Origin: Bacteroidota bacterium
GTDB lineage: Bacteria > Bacteroidota > Bacteroidia > Bacteroidales > PUMT01
NCBI GenBank assembly: GCA_003556985.1
Contig: PWPZ01000097.1
Location: 1 to 5,919 of the forward strand
DNA length: 5,919 bases
Direction of reading: 5' to 3'
Each line of letters opens with the position of its first letter. The stretch's first letter is position 1. The translations under genes were made by a program, and so were the position numbers. Positions 1 through 5,919 of the stretch are shown one piece after another. The notes below the pieces were generated by a model. It saw nothing but the letters and a program-made list of their open reading frames with translations, was not told where the DNA came from and did no database searches.

Positions 1-145
1 AATACTCATCTGTAAATTTTCCCAGTGCACCCGAGGCAGATGTAACAGGGTCATCAGCCTGCACCGATATTACACCGCATACTCTGGTTTTCCTGAACCC
101 GGCTATTTTTGTGGTTGTTCCGCCAATATCAATACCAAGTATCAT
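1..145 (-). CDS. coaW: Type II pantothenate kinase, N-terminal part (cut by window edge)
   Basis: Only the first 48 codons are present; the gene continues past the left edge. The protein starts MILGIDIGGTTTKIAGF, the phosphate-binding loop of the ASKHA fold (DxGGTxxK, D6 to K13). It is followed by ADDPVTSASGALGKF (residues 30-44), a stretch I associate with the Fumble/CoaW-type kinases of Clostridia and Bacteroidota. In that family the enzyme phosphorylates pantothenate in the cytoplasm, the first step of coenzyme A synthesis. The ATG at 145 is chosen because the fold begins immediately after it, and the ATG at 150 meets a stop after one codon. No Shine-Dalgarno sequence is visible. A possible Bacteroidota promoter lies at 194-224. 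With the ATP-binding and catalytic remainder missing, another ASKHA kinase or a BadF-type ATPase cannot be fully excluded. Confidence 0.75.
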   Translation of the reverse strand, partial: MILGIDIGGTTTKIAGFRKTRVCGVISVQADDPVTSASGALGKFTDEY

Positions 146-590
146 AACATATTGAATTAAAGCTGCCGACGGCTAAATCTTTTAATAAAAACCCAAACCT
201 TAAGAACCTGACGGCCATGTTAAAGATAATCACAATCAGGGTAAGATCGGAAACCCTTAAAACAGCAATTGCCGTTATATACAATTGCTATAAATATGGT
301 GCCGGCCTGTATAATATAGATGTGATAAACCATGTCAGAATGAGCCTTATTAACCTTTCACCACTGAAAGACATCTCCCCGCATAAGGGAACCGGCAAAA
401 TAATCCGGATTCTTTCTAAGGCAGAACCAGACCCCGGCTCCTGCTGAGGCAAATGCCGCAGCGTAAATCCAAAAAAAACTGCAATAACCAGTGTTGAGAA
501 TCAGGAGCTGAATTTCCTGACAGGTTTTTGACCCGGAGCCCTGTGATTCCTGCAATGGTTTTCCGACAGCATCCTGCAGGTAACTTTTCT
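146..590. other. Gap of about 445 bases without a well-supported gene
   Basis: This stretch separates the thioredoxin reductase stop from the pantothenate kinase start. Reading toward the kinase it contains three things. First, a run of eight T (478-471) preceded by a weak ACTG/CAGT stem (478-481 with 489-492, loop of seven), which at best is a poor terminator for the upstream operon. Second, a 37-codon frame (333-220) with a hydrophobic N-terminal half and a CC-x9-C ending, discussed as a finding. Third, a possible promoter at 194-224. A longer minus-strand frame (555-358) contains a hydrophobic patch but needs a TTG start and resembles nothing I know. A plus-strand frame (217-447) also looks like chance. 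Confidence 0.5.
194..224 (-). promoter_or_regulatory. Possible Bacteroidota-type promoter for the pantothenate kinase
   Basis: On the minus strand, TTTA (224-221) is followed after exactly 19 bases by AAGGTTTG (201-194). The Bacteroidota consensus is TTTG, 19-21 bases, then TAnnTTTG, so the match is one mismatch in each box. The position would put the transcript start about 40 bases upstream of the ATG at 145. The match is imperfect, and short AT-rich motifs of this kind occur by chance. Confidence 0.25.
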
Positions 591-1913
591 TTAATCCAGC
601 TCTCTGGTAATTGCGATGGCGGCAATGGTGCCGTCGGCTACTGCAGTGGTGATCTGCCGGTATTTTTTGCTGTTTATATCACCAACCGAATAAACTCCCT
701 CTATGCTGGTCTGCATGTCTTCGTTGGTTTTTATATAGCCCCACTCATCAAGATCAAGCTTGTCGGCAAACATGGAAAGATTCGGCACGAGGCCTATAAA
801 TACAAAGACACCATCTTTTGCGATAGTCCGGCGCCGGCCGGTTTTAAGATCCTCCACCTCAACTTCCATCTTGTCACCTTTCCGGGAAAATGATCGGGGT
901 TCATGTTCAAACATGAATGATATTTTTGGATCGGCGAAAGCTTTTTCCTGTGATTCACGGTTTGCCTGTAATTTATCAAACTGATGAATAATTGTAATAC
1001 TGGAGGCAAACTTTGAAATGAGTGCCGATTCTTCGATGGCGGAATTGCCACCGCCAATTATGATGACCTCTTTATTATCAAAATATTTTGCATCACAGGT
1101 GGCGCAATATGAAATTCCGTTGCCCATGAACTCCTGCTCGCCTGGAATATTAAGCTTTCTCGGTGTTGTGCCGGTAGCAATGACAATTTTTTTGGCTTTA
1201 ATGGTTTCATAGGCATCGATAACTACTTCTTTCCTGACAAGATCAACACTGGTAACATCAACCGCTACCTTATAAACAGTTCCGCATCTTTTGGTCTGCT
1301 CAGACATGTTGTGGGACAGCATGTAACCGGGCTGGGGATCGATAAACCCGGGATAATTTGATATCATATGCGTGGTTGCCATATAACCGCCGGGAAGCGC
1401 CACATCAATCAAAACGGTATTTACTTTAGCCTGGCAAAGGTACAACCCTGCAGTCAGTCCCCCGGGGCCCGCACCCAGTATGGCTACATCGGCCTCGGTT
1501 ACAACAGGTTTAACATCGCCGAGAATTTCCCTGGTTTTTTCTTTCCCGGCCATATGGCTGATTTCCCTGATAATATCAGATCGCTTGATTCCCCCGGTAA
1601 GCCTCTGGCAAACTTCCCGGCCGTTTTCGTAAAACAACAGGGTCGGAGATGACCTGACTCCAAGTTTTTCGGCAAGTTCCCGGTTTCCCTGACGAAAAAT
1701 CTTCACAAAAGTAATTTCCTCCCCGAATAATTTCTCAAGATTATCCATTTTGGGAGCAAGGGCATCACAAGGGGGGCATTCGTTAGAGTAAAAATCTACC
1801 AGCACCGGTTTTCCGCTGCTTTTTACATCATTGAACTCACTGGCATTAATTTCTTTCATTTTGATCAGATTAAGAATGTTGTTTAGTGTTATTTTTTTGT
1901 ACAGCTTTGTCAT
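591..1913 (-). CDS. trxB: Thioredoxin-thioredoxin reductase fusion (thioredoxin at the N-terminus)
   Basis: A 440-residue flavoprotein that should pass electrons through FAD and a reductase disulfide to its own thioredoxin domain. Thioredoxin occupies about residues 19-125, with redox site ECPPC (C46, C49) and cis-proline P90 in SSPTLLFY. The reductase follows from about residue 140: FAD loop GAGPGG (147-152), IATGTTP (245-251), redox pair YCATCD (C270, C273), nucleotide loop GGGNSA (287-292), and FAD-binding GD at 411-412 with RQ at 419-420. The usual HRRxxxR NADPH signature is replaced by HQFDKLQAN (310-318), so NADPH use is doubtful. The ATG at 1913 overlaps the maturase stop as ATGA, suggesting translational coupling. 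It gives an 18-residue N-terminal extension before the normal thioredoxin start. The ATG at 1859 (422 residues) is a real alternative; the TTG at 1973 is unlikely. Neither ATG has a Shine-Dalgarno sequence. Context suggests the protein serves the adjacent peptide maturase or its Cys-containing product. Confidence 0.9.
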   Translation of the reverse strand: MTKLYKKITLNNILNLIKMKEINASEFNDVKSSGKPVLVDFYSNECPPCDALAPKMDNLEKLFGEEITFVKIFRQGNRELAEKLGVRSSPTLLFYENGREVCQRLTGGIKRSDIIREISHMAGKEKTREILGDVKPVVTEADVAILGAGPGGLTAGLYLCQAKVNTVLIDVALPGGYMATTHMISNYPGFIDPQPGYMLSHNMSEQTKRCGTVYKVAVDVTSVDLVRKEVVIDAYETIKAKKIVIATGTTPRKLNIPGEQEFMGNGISYCATCDAKYFDNKEVIIIGGGNSAIEESALISKFASSITIIHQFDKLQANRESQEKAFADPKISFMFEHEPRSFSRKGDKMEVEVEDLKTGRRRTIAKDGVFVFIGLVPNLSMFADKLDLDEWGYIKTNEDMQTSIEGVYSVGDINSKKYRQITTAVADGTIAAIAITRELD

Positions 1914-3217
1914 TCGTGATCGCAGAAATATGCTGATATACCCATTCCGAGTAATTCTCTTACCGGCCGGCAATCGGGACTGTAAATACTGCCGCTTTCA
2001 TTCTTAGCAAGGGCCGCACACCCTCCGCCACATAAAAGGCTCAGGCTACAGTCACGACATTGTTTTATTGACAAAACATCCCTCTCCGACCACCGGTCAA
2101 CTTTTTCATTATCCAGGAAGCTTTCCGGAAAAAAATTTCCAAGCTCCTCCCCCTCTTTCCCGACTGTGGCTGTACAGGCATATATCTTTCCCGTATAGTC
2201 TAAGGCCCATTCAGTTTTTGTTCCCGGACAGGCATCAAACAGCGCCGCAGGTAATTTTCCCGTTTCATGAAGCGACCGGGACACTGAAAATGAAGGCTTG
2301 TGAAATTCAAGTATTGGCGGATACTCCTTTATCATTTTATATAATTCGGAATACATCTCAATTCTGGAATACAACCTCTTGCTGTTCTCCTGGCACTTAT
2401 GAAGTTCATAATTCCGGCCAATCTGGGTTGAGAACAGATGAGAGGCGGTCCACCCCTTTTTAATGGCGAATTCGGCCAGTTCCGGTAAATTGCTCATATT
2501 ATCCCTGTCAACAACAACCCTCAGGTTAACAGGTATGTCATTCCTGAGCAACAGACCTATCCCTTCGGTTATCCTGTCAAAACTGCCTTTTCCGTTTTTC
2601 AACCGTCGCCTCATATCATGTACCTCGCGGGTGCCGTCAAGTGTAACCTGTATTTCCCGTATGCCCCCTCTGTTCAGGATATCAAAATAATCGACTAAGT
2701 GGTAGCCATTGGTAACAACGGCTATTTCAATTCCCCGTTTTGCGGCGGCGGAAATAAAATTGGCTGTATTGGTTTTATGAACCTCACCGGGTAAAAGGGG
2801 TTCCCCCCCGAAAAGGGTCACATATTTTTGCCGGTGGGCAAAATTTGTATCAATATATCTGAAAAAGGCATCGACTACAGAAGGCTTGATTCTCCGTTCC
2901 TTTATATTATAATCATCCTGGTAGCAGTAGGAACAATCAAAGTTACAGTTATAACCGGGTACAAAAAACAGCTGAATTTCGTCTCTTTCCCGTTCATCCA
3001 GAAAATTCAGGTATGACTCCCTGAACTGCCTATTTTCAATCTCAGGGTCGACCAGATATCCCCTTGCTGCAAATTCGGCATCATCTGCCCCCGCTTCCAT
3101 CAGGCGCCTGTAATCATTCTCATCCATAATGTCGGCGCTGCCATAAAGGGCATTTAGAATAAAATAATCACCGGAGTCTTTTATCCGGGATACAATATTG
3201 AATCTGGAAAATTCCAT
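1910..3217 (-). CDS. Radical SAM/SPASM peptide maturase
   Basis: A 435-residue radical SAM enzyme. The cluster motif is C91-x3-C95-x2-C98 (YNCNFDCSYCYQ), followed by GGEP at 137-140. The C-terminal SPASM domain is complete and matches the family pattern exactly: C330-x12-G343-x4-C348, then C387-x2-C390-x5-C396-x3-C400, then C416. This predicts two auxiliary [4Fe-4S] clusters besides the SAM cluster. C432 near the end is an extra cysteine. Residues 1-80 form a separate N-terminal part (SRFNIV..GDYFILNALYGSADIMDENDY), like the leading region of many SPASM maturases and possibly a peptide-recognition element. Enzymes of this type modify ribosomal peptides (thioether or C-C crosslinks, for example) or activate other proteins, as anaerobic sulfatase maturases do. 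A 31-codon Cys-rich frame 33 bases upstream is the obvious candidate substrate. The stop overlaps the start of the thioredoxin reductase fusion. No sulfatase is in view. The exact reaction cannot be read from sequence. Confidence 0.92.
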   Translation of the reverse strand: MEFSRFNIVSRIKDSGDYFILNALYGSADIMDENDYRRLMEAGADDAEFAARGYLVDPEIENRQFRESYLNFLDERERDEIQLFFVPGYNCNFDCSYCYQDDYNIKERRIKPSVVDAFFRYIDTNFAHRQKYVTLFGGEPLLPGEVHKTNTANFISAAAKRGIEIAVVTNGYHLVDYFDILNRGGIREIQVTLDGTREVHDMRRRLKNGKGSFDRITEGIGLLLRNDIPVNLRVVVDRDNMSNLPELAEFAIKKGWTASHLFSTQIGRNYELHKCQENSKRLYSRIEMYSELYKMIKEYPPILEFHKPSFSVSRSLHETGKLPAALFDACPGTKTEWALDYTGKIYACTATVGKEGEELGNFFPESFLDNEKVDRWSERDVLSIKQCRDCSLSLLCGGGCAALAKNESGSIYSPDCRPVRELLGMGISAYFCDHE

Positions 3218-3250
3218 AAATTAGCCCAATGCTTAATTCAGCGGGACAAT

Positions 3251-3346
3251 TCAGTCATGGCAGCCGGCAACTATTTTCGATCTCTTTGCACAACATTGCG
3301 CCTGCTGAGATTTGTTTTCCTTTTTTTGGCTGGTAATGCTTCTCAT
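3251..3346 (-). CDS. Candidate Cys-rich precursor peptide (31 residues)
   Basis: A small ATG-initiated frame just upstream of the maturase, with a 33-base spacer. The peptide starts MRSITSQKKENKSQQAQ, a hydrophilic Lys/Gln/Ser-rich stretch that could serve as leader. It ends CCAKRSKIVAGCHD, with cysteines at 18, 19 and 29. A short polar leader, a terminal Cys-containing core and a position directly before a SPASM enzyme is the usual layout of a ribosomal peptide substrate. The frame remains open upstream to a TTG near 3451, but that longer reading would run through the predicted promoter at 3408-3438, so the ATG at 3346 is preferred. There is no Shine-Dalgarno sequence, as for the neighbouring genes. 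The spacer to the maturase holds an imperfect inverted repeat (GCTgaattaAGC, flanked by CCC and GGG). I recognise no family. It could still be a chance frame or a regulatory upstream frame. Confidence 0.5.
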   Translation of the reverse strand: MRSITSQKKENKSQQAQCCAKRSKIVAGCHD

Positions 3347-3407
3347 TGCTAAATAATAGTTTTGCTTTGAAATACAATTAAATGCAGAGGTTTTTTGATA
3401 TGCAGCA

Positions 3408-3438
3408 TAAAGATACATAAAAAACGGGTGGAAGCAAA
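3408..3438 (-). promoter_or_regulatory. Bacteroidota-type promoter for the peptide-maturase-reductase operon
   Basis: On the minus strand, TTTG (3438-3435) is followed after exactly 19 bases by TATCTTTA (3415-3408). This matches the Bacteroidota consensus TTTG-N19-21-TAnnTTTG at every defined position except the last. Transcription would start near 3400, leaving a leader of about 55 bases before the peptide ATG at 3346. The site lies between the TonB receptor stop and the peptide, so it would make the three downstream genes a separate unit. Confidence 0.45.
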
Positions 3439-3561
3439 AAGTTTCCAGCAATTAACACAAATATCCCCGGAATAAAAATCATAAGAGATAATCATCTATC
3501 CAGGAACAGGTAAACAACAGGATATTCACATAATTTGCGTTAATCATACCACCTGTAAATA

Positions 3562-5814
3562 TCAGAAGTTCCCGGACAGCCTTACGCTGAAATTCCGGTG
3601 GGGCCTTATATCCCCGGGACGTCCCATATATTCGGTATTAAATACATTTTTGACTGCAAGTGATACTTTTATTTTATCGCCAATGGCATAACCGATAAAC
3701 GGATCAATCAGCATATACCCTTTTGCTGATTCCTGCCAGTAATCATAAAATCCGGGCAGAATGATATCCCTTGTATCAGGATGAAGAAAAACAGCATCAA
3801 TATTAAGTATTTGAGAACTCACCTCCAGGCTGAAACCGCCGATGAATTTTTCATACTCACTGCTCAGTGATAATTTAAATGAATGTTTACGCCTGTATTT
3901 AAGATACACATCCCTGTCCTTACCGGTTTGGGGGTTATATTCAACCGGATACATGAACACATATCCTCCGCTTAAATTATTCTGAAACCTGCCGGTAGCA
4001 CGGGTAAAAACAAACTCAAGTTCCCCGCCATAAACCCTTGAATACTCCACATTGCCGGCCATAAACCCGTAAGCGACGGACTCCTGGCCCGGAACCGGAT
4101 AAATACCGAAAACATATTCTATCATATCTTTATTCCGGGAATAAAACAGGGCCAGGTCAATCTGACCGTTAACTATATCTGTTATAATACCCTGCTTAAT
4201 GCCAAGTTCCGAATTCCAACCCGATTCGGACCGCACAGAGGGATTTGGCACTATCCTGACCGACCCCACAGTGGTGGCAGCATGTCTTTCAGCAATTGAA
4301 GGATACCGGTATCCCTGGCCGAAAGATGCCCTGAGAAAGGTATAATCAAGCAACCTGTAATTCGCCCCTGCCCTGAACAGCGGAACAACCCCGTCACTTA
4401 TATTGTTTAGTGAATTATATTCAAGCCTCACACCGGCCACGATCTTTAATTTTTCTAAAGGAACAACATCTGCCTGTGCATATCCGGCCAGGTTCAAAGA
4501 CTTGTGGTTACCATAGAACCGGGATATTATCCGGCTGTAGTTTTCAATTACCCCGACATTCAAATGCAGCGGTTCAGATAATTTGTACCGGAACTGGTAT
4601 TCTGCAAGGAAAGAAAGAGCATTGCTGTTATTGTATTCTGCATCGGGATAGATATTTTCGGATGATTGCAGACGGGTGCGAAGATCATGGCTGTATCGAT
4701 CCTCTTTTTTCAGGCTTATAAAAGGATCAAAAGTGATGAGATTACCGTCAAGCTGATTGGCAGTACTTTCGTCCTGTTTCAGCGCTCCCTCCCACGCATT
4801 TTCCCAAAGTTGGAAGTTGATAGTCCTGGTCATGCCTGCATTAAGGTTGGCTCCGTATGACAATCCTCCCACATTCCTGCTGTCATGCCTGATTCTGAAA
4901 TTCACTCTTCCCAGCCTTTCATAATTGAGCTTCCTGTAACCACTGTTGTACAAAAGATGCAGGGCAGCAGAAAGATCGGTGTTGCCGGTTCGTTGAATAT
5001 GAGAAAAAGATGTGCTGTGAAAAGTCCTGGGAGAATCCCACCATACCCAGTTGCTCCTTGAGGGCCGGTCAAACACACCTGATTCGGCATAAAATCTTGT
5101 ATCGGGTTTATTTCCTGCTTCGGCGGTTCTGAAGTTTATAACCCCGTTAAGAGCAGACGAACCATATAAAACTGAGGATGCACCCTTGATAACCTCAACC
5201 TGGGAAATATTTTCCAGTGGAAGGAACTGCCATTTTATATGGCCGGCATCGGCCGATAACACGGGTAATCCGTCTATCAGAGCAAGCACCCTGCTTCCCG
5301 CACCATAACTAAATCCGCTTCCTCCCCTTATAGAGGCCTGTCCGTCAATGACCTCTATTCCGGGTATTTTGTTCAGCAGCTCTGCAGGGTCAGTAATATG
5401 CGAGTCGGTAAAAACTTCGGGCTTAATAATATTTACCGACACTGTGAGTTCTGACAGTCTTTGCTCTGCCTTACCGGCACTAACCACTATCTGGTCAATT
5501 TCTGCCACATCATATTCAAGACCCACGTCCAGGAAAACAGTATCAGCAGACAGAACAGTTACTCTAACGGCAACAGATTTGTAACCCACATACCTGAAGG
5601 AAAGGTTCACTTCTCCCGGTCCGGTGCTTATTGCGTATTTCCCGTCACTGCCTGTAGTGGTCCCCTGCCCGCGGCCATAAACAATGCTGGCCGATGGCAG
5701 GGGTTCACCCGTCTGTATGTCATAAACCCTTCCGGCTACAACTCCTTTGTCATCCGCAGCATGGATGAATGCACCGGCTGACAAAAAAAGAAAAAAGGCG
5801 AGTAGACCGCTCAT
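3562..5814 (-). CDS. TonB-dependent outer-membrane receptor
   Basis: A complete 750-residue receptor for energy-dependent uptake across the outer membrane. Residues 1-19 (MSGLLAFFLFLSAGAFIHA) look like a signal peptide, though it lacks the usual Lys or Arg before the hydrophobic core. A carboxypeptidase-regulatory-like domain (about 24-105, with GRVYDIQTGEPLPSASI and YVGYKS) follows, then a Ton-box-like segment IDQIVVSA (106-113). The plug (about 118-230) contains LLNKIPGIEV, RGGSGFSYG, LIDGLPV and VEVIKGASSVLYGSSALNGVINF. The rest is a beta-barrel with alternating aromatic strands, ending FSVRLSGNF with the terminal Phe usual for outer-membrane proteins. The size is in the range of vitamin B12 and siderophore receptors rather than the larger SusC type, and no SusD gene is seen, but the substrate cannot be named. 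An in-frame TAA lies just upstream of the ATG, which fixes the start. No clear promoter or terminator is visible. Confidence 0.93.
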   Translation of the reverse strand: MSGLLAFFLFLSAGAFIHAADDKGVVAGRVYDIQTGEPLPSASIVYGRGQGTTTGSDGKYAISTGPGEVNLSFRYVGYKSVAVRVTVLSADTVFLDVGLEYDVAEIDQIVVSAGKAEQRLSELTVSVNIIKPEVFTDSHITDPAELLNKIPGIEVIDGQASIRGGSGFSYGAGSRVLALIDGLPVLSADAGHIKWQFLPLENISQVEVIKGASSVLYGSSALNGVINFRTAEAGNKPDTRFYAESGVFDRPSRSNWVWWDSPRTFHSTSFSHIQRTGNTDLSAALHLLYNSGYRKLNYERLGRVNFRIRHDSRNVGGLSYGANLNAGMTRTINFQLWENAWEGALKQDESTANQLDGNLITFDPFISLKKEDRYSHDLRTRLQSSENIYPDAEYNNSNALSFLAEYQFRYKLSEPLHLNVGVIENYSRIISRFYGNHKSLNLAGYAQADVVPLEKLKIVAGVRLEYNSLNNISDGVVPLFRAGANYRLLDYTFLRASFGQGYRYPSIAERHAATTVGSVRIVPNPSVRSESGWNSELGIKQGIITDIVNGQIDLALFYSRNKDMIEYVFGIYPVPGQESVAYGFMAGNVEYSRVYGGELEFVFTRATGRFQNNLSGGYVFMYPVEYNPQTGKDRDVYLKYRRKHSFKLSLSSEYEKFIGGFSLEVSSQILNIDAVFLHPDTRDIILPGFYDYWQESAKGYMLIDPFIGYAIGDKIKVSLAVKNVFNTEYMGRPGDIRPHRNFSVRLSGNF

Positions 5815-5853
5815 CAGTTAATTTATATACACCTACAGTTCTGATGGAACCTG

Positions 5854-5919
5854 CTACATTATGCTTCCCGGTTTGAGTCGGGCTGCTTCCTGCGGGTATT
5901 TCCGGAAAATTTCGAAAAT
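5854..5919 (-). CDS. Possible 3' end of an upstream gene (cut by window edge)
   Basis: The minus strand reads IFEIFRKYPQEAARLKPGSIM and then TAG, 39 bases before the TonB receptor start. The composition is protein-like, and such close spacing would fit an operon with the receptor. That would also explain the lack of a promoter motif before the receptor. The caution is that all three minus-strand frames stay open over much of this short stretch, so an open frame alone means little. The fragment suggests no function. Confidence 0.3.
   Translation of the reverse strand: MFEIFRKYPQEAARLKPGSIM

Noticed and set aside
217..447. Plus-strand frame of 76 codons in the gap
   Set aside because: No recognisable domain and no convincing promoter or ribosome site. 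It lies antisense to the AT-rich gap where open frames arise by chance.
358..555. Minus-strand frame with a hydrophobic segment (FFWIYAAAFASAGAGVWF)
   Set aside because: It requires a TTG start, is interrupted by a T-run that may be a terminator, and has no upstream signals. A single hydrophobic patch is not enough to call a membrane protein.
1910..1973. Longer thioredoxin-reductase start (TTG at 1973) overlapping the maturase by 64 bases
   Set aside because: A long overlap and a TTG start are less likely than the ATG that overlaps the maturase stop by four bases.
3251..3451. 66-codon version of the Cys-rich peptide starting at a TTG
   Set aside because: The extra N-terminus overlaps the predicted promoter and has a composition unlike the polar remainder; the internal ATG at 3346 is better placed.
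3465..3561. Terminator after the TonB receptor
   Set aside because: Only weak inverted repeats (ACAGGT/ACCTGT far apart, and AGATgattATCT) without a strong stem followed by a T-run.
5815..5919. Cobalamin riboswitch before the TonB receptor, suggested by ACCCGCA and CCGGGAAG on the minus strand
   Set aside because: The conserved B12 box (GCCACTG) and the usual 3' closing sequence are absent, and most of any aptamer would lie beyond the window. The visible CCCG/CGGG hairpin is only four pairs, and the region may be coding.
5861..5919. Plus-strand frame starting ATGCTTCCCGG and open to the right edge
   Set aside because: Only about 19 codons, against the direction of every other gene, with no supporting signal.

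Overview
The window looks like a piece of a Bacteroidota (Bacteroidales-like) chromosome. The evidence is a TonB-dependent receptor with an N-terminal carboxypeptidase-regulatory-like domain, which is typical of that phylum. Start codons mostly lack Shine-Dalgarno sequences, and two promoter candidates fit the Bacteroidota pattern TTTG-N19-TAnnTTTG. The radical SAM enzyme suggests an anaerobe. Every gene I can support is on the minus strand, so transcription runs from right to left.

Layout in transcription order. At the right edge (5919-5854) there may be the last 21 codons of an upstream gene; support is weak. A complete 750-residue TonB-dependent outer-membrane receptor follows (5814-3562). 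A 215-base spacer (3561-3347) holds a well-formed Bacteroidota-type promoter. Then comes a compact set of three genes: a 31-codon reading frame for a Lys/Gln-rich peptide ending in CC-x9-C-H-D (3346-3251), a radical SAM/SPASM maturase (3217-1910), and a thioredoxin-thioredoxin reductase fusion (1913-591). The last two overlap by ATGA. A gap of about 445 bases (590-146) has no well-supported gene. The 5' end of a type II pantothenate kinase (145-1) runs off the left edge.

The most interesting part is 3438-591. It reads as a small, self-contained peptide-modification operon: a promoter, a tiny Cys-rich peptide, a SPASM enzyme of the type that modifies ribosomal peptides, and a single-chain thiol-redox partner. 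The reductase half of that partner keeps its CATC redox site but lacks the HRRxxxR NADPH signature. The peptide is my inference: no family I can name matches it, and no exporter or protease is visible in the window. A second short frame with the same CC-x9-C ending lies in the gap downstream (333-220). It is either a second candidate or a coincidence.
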